Source of the DNA: an uncultured Eubacteriales bacterium
Lineage (GTDB): Bacteria; Bacillota; Clostridia; Oscillospirales; Oscillospiraceae
NCBI GenBank assembly: GCA_900553135.1
Contig: USCO01000090.1
Span: forward strand, 1 to 8,729
Length of the DNA stretch: 8,729 nucleotides
Direction: 5' to 3'
Below the pieces are notes generated by a model. It made no database searches. It was not told the DNA's origin and was given only the letters and a program-made list of their open reading frames with translations. Below, in pieces: positions 1-6,416 of the stretch. The position numbers and the translations under genes are program-made. Positions within the stretch are counted from its first letter, which is position 1, and every line of letters begins with the position of its first letter.

Positions 1-167
1 ACCAGCACCTCATCCGGGTGGGGGAGGGAGCGCTCATTTTCGATTTTCTCGATCCGCTCGGGGGGAAGGGACTCCAGCAGATCGCTGGCTGACTCTCTTG
101 TCAAATGGAGGGCCTCCCGAATCCGCTGGTAGATATTCTTATTTGCTTTTGTGGAAACTCTCGCCAT
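1..167 (-). CDS. XRE-type helix-turn-helix regulator, N-terminal part (partial)
   Basis: This is the first 55 codons of a minus-strand gene that leaves the window at base 1. The peptide begins MARVSTKANKNIYQ and continues with IREALHLTRESASDLLE, then PPERIEKIENE and SLPHPDEVL. This matches the opening of a small HTH (XRE/Cro-like) protein common in Clostridia, in which the LTRE..SDLLE...IEKIE stretch forms the helix-turn-helix. The family match is from memory and only the N-terminus is visible. The ATG at 165-167 is preceded by an AAGGTGAGG ribosome site about 10 nt upstream and by a near-consensus promoter (203-231). The gene lies co-directionally downstream of the racemase gene but is separated from it by a terminator, so it is probably an independent unit. 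Its target is unknown. Confidence 0.75.
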   Translation of the reverse strand, partial: MARVSTKANKNIYQRIREALHLTRESASDLLESLPPERIEKIENERSLPHPDEVL

Positions 168-202
168 AGTCAAGCAACCTCACCTTATATGATCTTGCTG
201 TC

Positions 203-231
203 ATTATACGGTGTTTCCTGGGAAATGGCAA
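203..231 (-). promoter_or_regulatory. Sigma-A promoter for the XRE-type regulator
   Basis: Read on the minus strand, there is a TTGCCA -35 (226-231; 5/6 to TTGACA), a 17-bp spacer and a perfect TATAAT -10 (203-208). Transcription would start near base 196, giving a leader of about 30 nt before the ATG at 167. This is the best vegetative promoter in the window, which suggests the small regulator is expressed constitutively or autoregulated. Confidence 0.75.
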
Positions 232-273
232 TTCGGATTTCAAGCCATGAGCCGTGGAGTGGGCGGGAAGCAC

Positions 274-309
274 AAAAAGCGCCCGGGGAACTGAAGTTTC
301 CCGGGCGCT
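274..309 (-). terminator. Rho-independent terminator after the LarA-family gene
   Basis: Bases 278-291 pair with 296-309 around a TGAA loop. The base of the stem has ten uninterrupted pairs, nine of them G-C (GCGCCCGGG arm). One mismatch lies near the loop, a C-A pair in minus-strand RNA. On the minus strand the hairpin is followed by a short T run (274-277). It starts 18 bases past the stop codon at 327-329, so it ends the racemase transcript and insulates the XRE-type gene downstream. On the plus strand there is only a displaced T run (320-325), and no plus-strand gene precedes it. Confidence 0.8.
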
Positions 310-326
310 GAATCCATCATTTTTTC

Positions 327-1622
327 TTATTCAAACTTGGGCAGGGTATTGGCTCCGTGGGGCATGAGGGTGGCCCGCAGGTCCTTGCCGCCGTTAAGCT
401 CTCGGGACAGCTCCAGAGCCTGATCCAGGGTCTTGACCGCGTGGATCTTGGAGGGGCCGAAGTCCGCCTGCTCCATTTCGGTGACCACGATCATATGGTA
501 CTTTTCGGCGCTCTCCGCAAAGAGGTAGCCGATGAAGGCGCCAATGGAAAAATTCTCCCGCAGATCCTTTTCCCGCTCCACCATGGTGGCAAACCCCGCA
601 ATCTGGCGCTGGGTATCGGCACTTCCGAAGCCCTCCTGGGACCGGGTCACCAAAATGATGGTACCGCCGTCCTCCACCACCTCCAGGGCGTTGGAGAGGG
701 TCTTGATGGTCTGGTAGAAGTTCAGGTCTTTGGGGAAGCCGCCTGCGCTGGCGATCACCAGGGGAGTCTTCTCCTTGGCCGGTACGCCATACATCCGGTC
801 CACCAGATCGCAGGCCGCCCGGTGGGCGGTGATCCAGTTTCCGGCAAAGGCGGCGATGACCTGCTGGTCATCGTTGACCACCACATTCACCAGGAAGGTG
901 GGGTTGGCCATGGAGCAGGCCTCCATCATGTCAGCGTGGACGGGGTTATTTGCGTTCATATTGGCGCTGCGCACCTGGGGATTGGAGCCGTTTCCCAGGC
1001 CGGGATTCAGGGCCAGATTGTGGTTTTTCATAATCGTCTCCCGACCGGCAATGCCGGGCAGGATGCTCTTGCGGCCGCCGCCGAAGCCCGCCATAAAGTG
1101 GTACACCACGCCGCCGGTGAGGATGATCTTGTCACAAGCCAGAGCCCGCTTGTCCAGCCACACCGGAGTGCCCCGGGTAGTAGTGCCCACATAGGCGAGA
1201 TTTTCCTCGTCGGTACACACGTGATCCGCCAGCTCAATGCGGTCGTAGACCTCCTTAGTCACCAGGCCCATGTGCTCTTCCGGGGTCTGGCGGCGGTGGG
1301 TGCCGGTGGCGGAGATGATCAGCATGTCCTCGTCCCGGACGCCGGCGGATTCCAGCTCTGCGATCAGTACGGGGATATAGGTCTCCGGAGACTGCCAGCG
1401 GCGGGTGACATCGGAGATGATGATGCACACCTTATCCCCGGCCTTCACCAGTTCCTTCAGGGGGGCAGAGTCCACGGGATGGTCCAGGGCCCAGCGGATG
1501 TGCTCTGCCGGGGTCCGCTGGGGCAGTTCCACCTGGTTTGGCTCCAGCTCCGCCGCAATCAGGTCCGCAGGCAGGTGGACCTCAAATTCCTCCGTTCCGC
1601 ATTTCATAGGTTCCATTTTCAT
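327..1622 (-). CDS. LarA-family nickel-dependent 2-hydroxyacid racemase/epimerase
   Basis: The product is 431 aa, close to Lactobacillus plantarum lactate racemase LarA. The family inverts the C2 configuration of 2-hydroxyacids by hydride transfer on a nickel-pincer nucleotide bound to a lysine. Family hallmarks are present: DVTRR (71-75), GTHRR with His109, YHFMAGFGGGRKS with His175 and the cofactor-anchoring Lys185, His201, and GGFPKD with Lys298 followed by NFYQ (Gln304). The catalytic set therefore looks intact. There is no signal peptide, so it should be cytosolic. The ATG at 1620-1622 follows GGAAAGGA about 10 nt upstream; a second in-frame ATG lies two codons later. None of the cofactor genes larB, larC or larE is in the window. 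Members act on lactate, malate, phenyllactate, hydroxyglutarate or aldonates, so the substrate cannot be read from the family alone. Placement beside a sugar operon makes an aldonate conceivable, which is inference. Confidence 0.9.
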   Translation of the reverse strand: MKMEPMKCGTEEFEVHLPADLIAAELEPNQVELPQRTPAEHIRWALDHPVDSAPLKELVKAGDKVCIIISDVTRRWQSPETYIPVLIAELESAGVRDEDMLIISATGTHRRQTPEEHMGLVTKEVYDRIELADHVCTDEENLAYVGTTTRGTPVWLDKRALACDKIILTGGVVYHFMAGFGGGRKSILPGIAGRETIMKNHNLALNPGLGNGSNPQVRSANMNANNPVHADMMEACSMANPTFLVNVVVNDDQQVIAAFAGNWITAHRAACDLVDRMYGVPAKEKTPLVIASAGGFPKDLNFYQTIKTLSNALEVVEDGGTIILVTRSQEGFGSADTQRQIAGFATMVEREKDLRENFSIGAFIGYLFAESAEKYHMIVVTEMEQADFGPSKIHAVKTLDQALELSRELNGGKDLRATLMPHGANTLPKFE

Positions 1623-1673
1623 GCTGAGTCATTCCTTTCCAAGGGTTTTTCCTGTGCCGAATCATTCATTGCA

Positions 1674-1702
1674 AGTATACTGCACCCACGGAAAAAAGTC
1701 GA
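1674..1702 (-). promoter_or_regulatory. Candidate promoter for the LarA-family gene
   Basis: On the minus strand there is a TATACT -10 (1674-1679), a 17-bp spacer and a weak TCGACT -35 (1697-1702; 4/6). Transcription would begin near 1667, about 45 nt before the ATG at 1622. The weak -35 and the large inverted repeat immediately upstream (1718-1765) suggest regulated expression. Confidence 0.5.
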
Positions 1703-1717
1703 TGTGAACTTGGGTAA

Positions 1718-1765
1718 AAAATGCACATTCCCACAGGTCGGAACGTTCCGGGGGATGTGCATTTT
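1718..1765. repeat. Long inverted repeat enclosing a 12-bp palindrome
   Basis: The arms 1718-1732 (AAAATGCACATTCCC) and 1751-1765 (GGGGATGTGCATTTT) match over 15 positions, with one T/G pairing and the rest perfect. The 18-base interior contains a perfect 12-bp palindrome, CGGAACGTTCCG (1739-1750). The structure sits 16 bp upstream of the candidate -35 of the LarA-family gene, in the divergent regulatory region. It could be a double operator or a cruciform-forming site. A terminator role is unlikely, since no gene ends here. Confidence 0.7.
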
Positions 1766-1823
1766 CATAGGGATATCCCAGACAGGCTGGGCGGTGCCGT
1801 GATATCCAGTGACTTTCATAAGA

Positions 1824-1840
1824 TTTGTATATCATACAAA
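1824..1840. promoter_or_regulatory. 17-bp palindromic operator candidate TTTGTATATCATACAAA
   Basis: Perfect 7-bp arms (TTTGTAT and ATACAAA) flank ATC. Bases 1827-1834 read GTATATCA, the exact reverse complement of the TGATATAC core repeated upstream of the GH5 gene. It could be an inverted upstream site for the same regulator, or a dimer operator for another one; AT-rich dyads of this style are known for GntR- and MarR-type proteins. Confidence 0.5.
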
Positions 1841-1952
1841 AGTGCTCTTCGAGGAGGGCGGGACTCCCGTTACAACCATTATCGTGATTGCGCACAAAAA
1901 ACATGGCCTAAAATTATCCATTTCATCGAAAATGATGTGGCGGGTGGTGTTC

Positions 1953-1981
1953 TTGATATACTTCTTACTTTTTTGATATAC
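1953..1981 (+). promoter_or_regulatory. Paired TTGATATAC direct repeats, likely AraC-type activator site
   Basis: Two identical 9-mers, TTGATATAC, lie at 1953-1961 and 1973-1981, 20 bp start to start, so both face nearly the same side of the helix. The proximal copy ends 18 bp before the TATACT -10 and occupies the -35 position. This is the classic arrangement of an AraC-family activator that touches RNA polymerase at a -35-less promoter. The AraC-type protein encoded at 6430-7611 is the natural candidate. The pairing of site and protein is inference. Confidence 0.6.
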
Positions 1982-1990
1982 CAAAAAAGT
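1967..1990. repeat. 24-bp AT-rich dyad overlapping the GH5 promoter
   Basis: Perfect 9-bp arms ACTTTTTTG (1967-1975) and CAAAAAAGT (1982-1990) flank ATATAC. The proximal TTGATATAC repeat is embedded in it. It lies just upstream of the -10 at 2000, where binding of a repressor or a second regulator would block or bend the promoter. The A/T runs may also simply curve the DNA. Confidence 0.5.
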
Positions 1991-1999
1991 TTTCATAAC

Positions 2000-2005
2000 T
2001 ATACT
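2000..2005 (+). promoter_or_regulatory. -10 element of the GH5-symporter-GH43 operon promoter
   Basis: TATACT (5/6 to TATAAT) would place the start of transcription near 2012 and give a leader of about 32 nt. No -35 exists at 16-18 bp spacing (the positions read TATACC or ATATAC). The nearest TTGATA (1973-1978) is 21 bp away, too far for normal use. The promoter therefore probably needs an activator. Confidence 0.55.
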
Positions 2006-2043
2006 TCAAGCCAAGATAACACGCCAAAAGGGGAGAGAAAACT

Positions 2044-3225
2044 ATGGAAAAAATCAACGGCGTTAATTTGGGGAACTGGCTGGTTCTGGAAAAGTGGATG
2101 TGCCCGGCATTGTTTGACGGCACAACCGCAGAAGATGAATATTACCTGGCTCACCAGTTATCTCCGCAGATGTTTGAGATGCGTCTGAAGCTCCACCGCA
2201 GTGAGTATATCACCGAGCGGGATTTTGCCCACATCGCCCACATGGGGCTGAACAGCGTACGCATTCCCATTCCGTACTTTATTTTTGGCGACCGGCCTCC
2301 CTTCTTGGGGTGTATCCAGGAGCTGGACAAGGCTTTTAACTGGGCGGAAAAATACAGCCTGACCATTCTGCTGGATCTGCACACCGTTCCCTTGAGCCAG
2401 AACGGCTTTGACAACGGCGGCATCTCCGGTGTGTGCAAATGGAGCCAGCTGCCCGAGGAAGTGGAGTTTGTGCTGGAGGTTTTGGAGCGGCTGGCCCAGC
2501 GCTACGGGACCCGGAAGGGCCTGCTGGGGATCGAACCCCTCAATGAGCCCCTGACCGGTGGAGCGTGGGATGTCTTTGATATTTCCAACCGCTATCCTCC
2601 TGTAGATCCTGAACTGGCAAAGGGAAGCGCCCCCATCACCCTGGAATTCCTCCGGGATTTCTATACAAAGGCATATGACCGGATTCGCAAGCACATGGCC
2701 GCGGATAAATACGTGGTCTTCCACGATGGCTTCCAGCTCCATGCCTGGAAGGACTTTTTCCAGAGCGGGGACTTCCGCAACGTGATTCTGGACACCCACC
2801 AGTATCTGATGATGGCCGAGAGCATGGGCTGCGAACAGACCCAGGAGGGCTACCTCTCCTATATCCAGGAGCACTACGCCAAGGAGATCGCCCAGGTGCA
2901 GGAGTATGTGGATGTCATCTGCGGCGAGTGGAGCCTGTTTAATTCCCTGGCCGTAGGGGTGGACACCAAGGGGGGCCAGTCCGTGCTCAACGGCATGGAT
3001 TTCTCCCAGCAGGACAACCGCCTTTCCGACGCAAAGCGCAAGCAGCTCTACCGCTCCATTGCCCAGGCGGAGCTGGACGCCTGGAACCAAGGCAGCGGCC
3101 ACTACTACTGGAACTATAAGCTGCTGCTGGACCCCACCAATGATCCAAACTGGTATGGCTGGGACTGCTGGGACCTGGGAAAAAGCGTCTCCGAAGGCTG
3201 GTTCCCGGTCCCCAGCGAAACCTGA
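2044..3225 (+). CDS. Cytosolic GH5 glycoside hydrolase (exo-beta-glucanase/beta-glucosidase type)
   Basis: The 393-aa protein is a single family 5 TIM barrel. The opening GVNLGNWLVLEKW (6-18), VRIPIPYF (72-79), DLHTVPLSQNGFDN (111-124), IEPLNEP (163-169), DTHQY (250-254) and GEWS (294-297) follow the pattern of fungal-type exo-1,3-beta-glucanases. Glu168 is the expected acid/base and Glu295 the nucleophile; Arg73, His113, His252 and Tyr254 are the usual supporting residues. There is no signal peptide or anchor, so it works in the cytosol on imported short glycosides, not on polymers. AAGGGGAGAG lies 6 nt before the ATG. It is first in an operon with a sugar symporter and a beta-xylosidase. 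Likely activity is removal of beta-linked glucose or cleavage of a short beta-glucoside or diglycoside. The exact linkage and GH5 subfamily cannot be fixed by eye. Confidence 0.88.
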   Translation: MEKINGVNLGNWLVLEKWMCPALFDGTTAEDEYYLAHQLSPQMFEMRLKLHRSEYITERDFAHIAHMGLNSVRIPIPYFIFGDRPPFLGCIQELDKAFNWAEKYSLTILLDLHTVPLSQNGFDNGGISGVCKWSQLPEEVEFVLEVLERLAQRYGTRKGLLGIEPLNEPLTGGAWDVFDISNRYPPVDPELAKGSAPITLEFLRDFYTKAYDRIRKHMAADKYVVFHDGFQLHAWKDFFQSGDFRNVILDTHQYLMMAESMGCEQTQEGYLSYIQEHYAKEIAQVQEYVDVICGEWSLFNSLAVGVDTKGGQSVLNGMDFSQQDNRLSDAKRKQLYRSIAQAELDAWNQGSGHYYWNYKLLLDPTNDPNWYGWDCWDLGKSVSEGWFPVPSET

Positions 3226-3266
3226 AAATCCGCGCCAACAAATGCAAGGAATGAGAGGGAAAAACA

Positions 3267-4634
3267 ATGGTAAAAGAGAAGTTGACGTTTCGTAAGATCC
3301 TGGAGCGCTTTTCCTATGGCTGCGGCGACTTTGGCTGCAACATTATCTACACCGCCATGTCGGTATACCTCATGTTCTACTACACCGATTACGCCGGGGT
3401 CAGCAGTGCGGCAGTGGGCGTGATCATGCTGATCTCCCGAGTGTTTGACGGTGTGAGCGACATCATCATGGGTGTCATTGTGGACCGCACCAAGTCCCGC
3501 TTCGGCAAGGCAAGACCGTGGCTTCTGCGCATGTGTATCCCCTTTGCCGTGTCCGGCGTGCTGCTGTTCTCCGTGCCCACAGGCTGGTCCTCTGCGGCCA
3601 AGCTGGTGTACGTATTTGTGACCTACAATCTGGTCTCCACGGTAGTCTATACCGCCATCAACGTTCCCTATTCCGCGCTGAACGCCCTGATGACCCAGGA
3701 CCCCTATGAGCGGTCCGTGCTGAGCATTTTCCGCAATCTGCTGGCTACCGCCGGCACACTGACCATCAACACCTTTACCCTTCCTCTGGTGGAGCTGTTT
3801 GGAAACACCGCCTCCGCCTGGACCAAGGCCTTCGTGGTGCTGGGCGCGGTTGCCGTGGCTGCCTTCCTCATCAACTTCTTCGGCACCAAGGAGCGTGTGC
3901 GCCCCGCAGTCAAGGACGGGCAGGCAAAGGATGTGCCCTTTACCACCGGCGTGAAGGCCCTGTTCCAGAACAAGTACTGGATCATGATGACCGGACTGCT
4001 GGCCCTCTTCTTCCTGATGTATTCTGTCAACGGCGGCGCCACCGTCTTTTATGCCAAGGACATCCTGGGGGACAAGAACCTGGTCACCACCATCAACGGC
4101 ATTTTCAATTTGGTGCAGATCGTGAGCATGTTCTTTATCGCCATGCTGGTCAAGCGCTTCGGCAAGCGAAATGTGTTTGCCCTGGGCCTTGTTTTTGACA
4201 TCGTGGGCATGCTGGTGCTGAACTACTCCGGCGGCGCTATGAACCTGATCGTGATTTCCAGCGTGATCCGCGGTGTGGGCAATGCCTGCGGCGGCGCCAC
4301 CATGTGGGCCATGGTGTCCGACACCATTGACTATGGCGAGTGGAAAACCGGCTACCGCACCGAGGGTCTGGTGAACAGCGCCTGCAGCTTTGGCTATAAG
4401 ATCGGCAACGGCATCGGTCCCGCTGTGCTGGGCCTCATTCTGGAGGTCGGCGGCTATGTGGGCGAAGCCGCCGTTCAGACCGCGGAAGCCCTGTTCTCCA
4501 TCGAGGTCTGCTTTGTGTGGATCCCCATTGCGGTGTATGTGTGCGGCCTCATCATTCTGAAGTTCTGGCACCTGGACCAGGAGTTCAGCGGTATCCTGGC
4601 CGACCTGGAGAAGAGAAAGACTGAGGGTAACTGA
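3267..4634 (+). CDS. GPH-family cation:sugar symporter (MFS, MelB/XynB-like)
   Basis: This 455-aa membrane protein of about twelve helices belongs to the glycoside-pentoside-hexuronide:cation symporter family, which imports oligosaccharides and glycosides with Na+ or H+. Visible hallmarks are GDFG (Asp21) in helix 1, RVFDGVSD in helix 2 (Asp61 and Asp65, matching the cation-site aspartates of MelB), DRTKSRFGKARPW (73-85) in the first cytosolic loop, NVPYSAL (132-138), and DYGEWKTGYRTEGL (355-368) followed by FGYKIGNGIG (Lys378, equivalent to a key MelB lysine). The ATG is preceded by AGAGGGA 6 nt upstream. It lies 41 bp after the GH5 gene and 18 bp before the GH43 gene with no terminator between. 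With two cytosolic glycosidases beside it, it most likely carries an intact xylose- and/or glucose-containing oligosaccharide. Confidence 0.93.
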   Translation: MVKEKLTFRKILERFSYGCGDFGCNIIYTAMSVYLMFYYTDYAGVSSAAVGVIMLISRVFDGVSDIIMGVIVDRTKSRFGKARPWLLRMCIPFAVSGVLLFSVPTGWSSAAKLVYVFVTYNLVSTVVYTAINVPYSALNALMTQDPYERSVLSIFRNLLATAGTLTINTFTLPLVELFGNTASAWTKAFVVLGAVAVAAFLINFFGTKERVRPAVKDGQAKDVPFTTGVKALFQNKYWIMMTGLLALFFLMYSVNGGATVFYAKDILGDKNLVTTINGIFNLVQIVSMFFIAMLVKRFGKRNVFALGLVFDIVGMLVLNYSGGAMNLIVISSVIRGVGNACGGATMWAMVSDTIDYGEWKTGYRTEGLVNSACSFGYKIGNGIGPAVLGLILEVGGYVGEAAVQTAEALFSIEVCFVWIPIAVYVCGLIILKFWHLDQEFSGILADLEKRKTEGN

Positions 4635-4652
4635 TAGGAGGAAATTGCAGCT

Positions 4653-6302
4653 ATGATTCAAAATCCCATTCTTCCCGGCTTTAATCCGGACCCCTGTATC
4701 TGCCGCAAGGGAGATGACTACTACCTGGCGGTGTCCACCTTTGAATGGTTTCCCGGCATTCCCATCTATCACTCCAGAGACTTGAAGCACTGGGAGCTTT
4801 ACACCCATGTTCTCACCGACGATGAGAAGGTGGACCTGAAAAAGCTCCCCAGTGCCAAGGGGATTTGGGCGCCCTGTCTCACCTACTGCCAGGAGGAGGA
4901 CCTGTTCTACGTGGTCTACGGCGTGATGAACTCCATGAATGCCCGCTATTTTGATGTGGACAACTACCTCATCACAGCCAAGGACATCCGCGGCCCCTGG
5001 AGCGAGCCGGTGTACCTGCACTCCTCCGGCTTTGACGCCTCCATTTTCCATGACGACAACGGCAAGAAATACATCGTCTCTCTGGAGTGGGAGACCCGCC
5101 TGGGCTATGAGAAGCCCGGCTCCATCTGCATGGTGGAGTACGACCCCGTGAAGAAAGAGATTGTGGGCTATCCCAAGCGGATGTGGCGCGGCGGGACGGA
5201 CCGGGGCTGCATCGAGGCGCCCCACCTGACCAAGCGAGGGGAGTATTACTACATCATGTGCGCCGAGGGCGGCACGGGCTATAACCACTGTGTCACCATG
5301 GGCCGCAGCTCCCAGGTCTGGGGGCCCTATGAGCGCGACCCCCAAAATCCCATTGTCACCAGTGTGCCCGGCGTGTCCTACGAGCGCAGCGACCCGGACC
5401 ATCTGAAACCCAAGTATTTTAACCCCGATTCTGTCCTGCAGAAGTCCGGCCACGGCAGTTATGTGGAGCTGCCCACCGGCGAGGTCTACCTGGTGCACCT
5501 GTGCGCCCGCCCCTTTGTCCCCGAGCTCAGCTGCACCCTGGGCCGTGAGACGGCCATCCAGAAGATGATGTGGACGGAGGACGGCTGGCTGCGCATGGCA
5601 GACGGCTCCAATCTGGCCAAGATGGAGGTTCCCGAGTCCCACCTGCCCGAGGTCCCGCTCCAGATGCCCCCTGCCTTTGATGACTTCGACAGCCCGCAGC
5701 TGGGGAATTTCTACTACGCTCCCCGCATCATGCCCTCCCGGTTTGCCGACGTCACGGCCCGCCCCGGCTGGGTCCGCCTGCGGGGACAGGAGTCCCGCAC
5801 CTCGCTGAATAAGGTGAGTATCCTGGCCCGCAAGCTCACCAGCGTCCATGCCCGGATTACCACCAAAATGGACTTTACCCCCGAAGTGCACCAGCACAGC
5901 GCCGGACTCATCCTCTATTACGATAACATGAACTATATCAACCTGCGCAAGTACTACAGCGAGACCCTGGGACGCAGTGCCCTGTCCATCATTCATCTGG
6001 AAAACGGGGAGAAAACGGAGTTTCTCAATACCCGCATTCCCGTGGACGATGTCCCCATCTATCTGCGCCTGACCATTGAGGGGCGCCGGGCACAGTTCTT
6101 CTGGAGCTATGATAATGAGGAATACCATGCCATCGGCCGCTGCTTTGCCACCGCCCATTTCTCCGATGAATACTGCAAGTTTGGAGAGTTTACCGGCACC
6201 ATGGTGGGCATCACCTGTGCCGACCGGGTGAAGCACAGCCACTATGCCGACTTCGATTTCTTTGAATACCTGGCCGACGAGGATCGTCCCGTGGACGATT
6301 GA
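4653..6302 (+). CDS. GH43 beta-xylosidase, cytosolic
   Basis: The 549-aa protein has the two-part build of exo-beta-xylosidases such as that of Selenomonas ruminantium: an N-terminal five-bladed propeller (about 1-315) and a C-terminal beta-sandwich (about 340-542) that closes the pocket. The start MIQNPILPGFNPDP carries the base Asp13, SGFDAS carries Asp128 (pKa modulator) and CIEAPH carries the acid Glu188. STFEWFPG (28-35) and CARPF (Arg286) are typical substrate-pocket segments. It should release single xylose units from the non-reducing end of xylo-oligosaccharides; many relatives also cleave alpha-L-arabinofuranosides. There is no signal peptide. AGGAGG (4636-4641) lies 11 nt before the ATG, somewhat long, but the conserved N-terminus fixes the start. 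It is last in the GH5-symporter-GH43 operon, directly before a strong hairpin. Confidence 0.93.
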   Translation: MIQNPILPGFNPDPCICRKGDDYYLAVSTFEWFPGIPIYHSRDLKHWELYTHVLTDDEKVDLKKLPSAKGIWAPCLTYCQEEDLFYVVYGVMNSMNARYFDVDNYLITAKDIRGPWSEPVYLHSSGFDASIFHDDNGKKYIVSLEWETRLGYEKPGSICMVEYDPVKKEIVGYPKRMWRGGTDRGCIEAPHLTKRGEYYYIMCAEGGTGYNHCVTMGRSSQVWGPYERDPQNPIVTSVPGVSYERSDPDHLKPKYFNPDSVLQKSGHGSYVELPTGEVYLVHLCARPFVPELSCTLGRETAIQKMMWTEDGWLRMADGSNLAKMEVPESHLPEVPLQMPPAFDDFDSPQLGNFYYAPRIMPSRFADVTARPGWVRLRGQESRTSLNKVSILARKLTSVHARITTKMDFTPEVHQHSAGLILYYDNMNYINLRKYYSETLGRSALSIIHLENGEKTEFLNTRIPVDDVPIYLRLTIEGRRAQFFWSYDNEEYHAIGRCFATAHFSDEYCKFGEFTGTMVGITCADRVKHSHYADFDFFEYLADEDRPVDD

Positions 6303-6304
6303 CC

Positions 6305-6347
6305 AACAGGCGAACTGTGGGGTTGCGCCCACAGTTCGCCTGTTTCT
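6305..6347 (+). terminator. Hairpin terminator after the GH43 gene
   Basis: Bases 6305-6321 pair perfectly with 6328-6344 (17 bp; arm begins AACAGGCGAACTGTGGG) around a GTTGCG loop, beginning two bases after the stop codon. The tail is only TTTCT-like, so the U-tract is poor. It most likely ends the GH operon transcript, possibly incompletely, and may shield the 3' end of the mRNA. Confidence 0.75.
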
Positions 6348-6402
6348 AAGGAAATCATTTTGAAAGAAACGCCATGTTGCAGTGGCTCTTTTCATCCGTT
6401 CC

Positions 6403-6411
6403 TGGTAAAAT
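6403..6411 (+). promoter_or_regulatory. Possible extended -10 promoter for the AraC-type regulator
   Basis: TGGTAAAAT is a TGn extended -10 (TAAAAT, 6406-6411). The -35 position 17 bp upstream (TGGCTC) is poor. Transcription would start near 6418, leaving an unusually short leader before the ATG at 6430, so this call is weak. Read-through from the upstream operon is an alternative source of transcript. Confidence 0.3.
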
Positions 6412-6416
6412 AGAAC

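Larger units (their letters stand above)
1623..2043. promoter_or_regulatory. Divergent regulatory region between the LarA-family gene and the GH5 operon
   Basis: This 421-bp stretch has no convincing gene; the open frames across it lack family resemblance and ribosome sites. Its right half (about 1810-2040) is clearly more AT-rich than the flanking genes. It holds, left to right, the racemase promoter (1674-1702), the nested inverted repeat (1718-1765), a GGGATATCCC palindrome (1770-1779), a near copy of the regulator motif (TGATATCC, 1800-1807), the TTTGTATATCATACAAA dyad (1824-1840), a small CGGGA-C-TCCCG dyad (1859-1869), two TTGATATAC direct repeats (1953-1981) and the GH5 promoter -10 (2000-2005). 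I see nothing clear between about 1870 and 1950. Confidence 0.7.

Noticed and set aside
105..311. 68-codon plus-strand open frame near the left edge
   Set aside because: It overlaps the XRE-type gene, its promoter and the terminator hairpin, and has no ribosome site.
357..1802. A 481-codon plus-strand open frame antisense to the LarA-family gene
   Set aside because: Same shadow effect. It reads through the racemase promoter region and has no recognisable domain.
1885..1900. Possible catabolite-repression (cre) site around TGATTGCGCACA
   Set aside because: It misses several fixed positions of the CcpA consensus, including the symmetric half, so it is not supportable by eye.
1721..2188. 155-codon plus-strand open frame crossing the divergent regulatory region into the GH5 gene
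   Set aside because: It overlaps the GH5 start in another frame, has no ribosome site, covers the operator dyads and has no family resemblance.
2158..3267. Long minus-strand open frame antisense to the GH5 gene
   Set aside because: Shadow of a well-supported GH5 gene. The peptide composition is biased and resembles no family.
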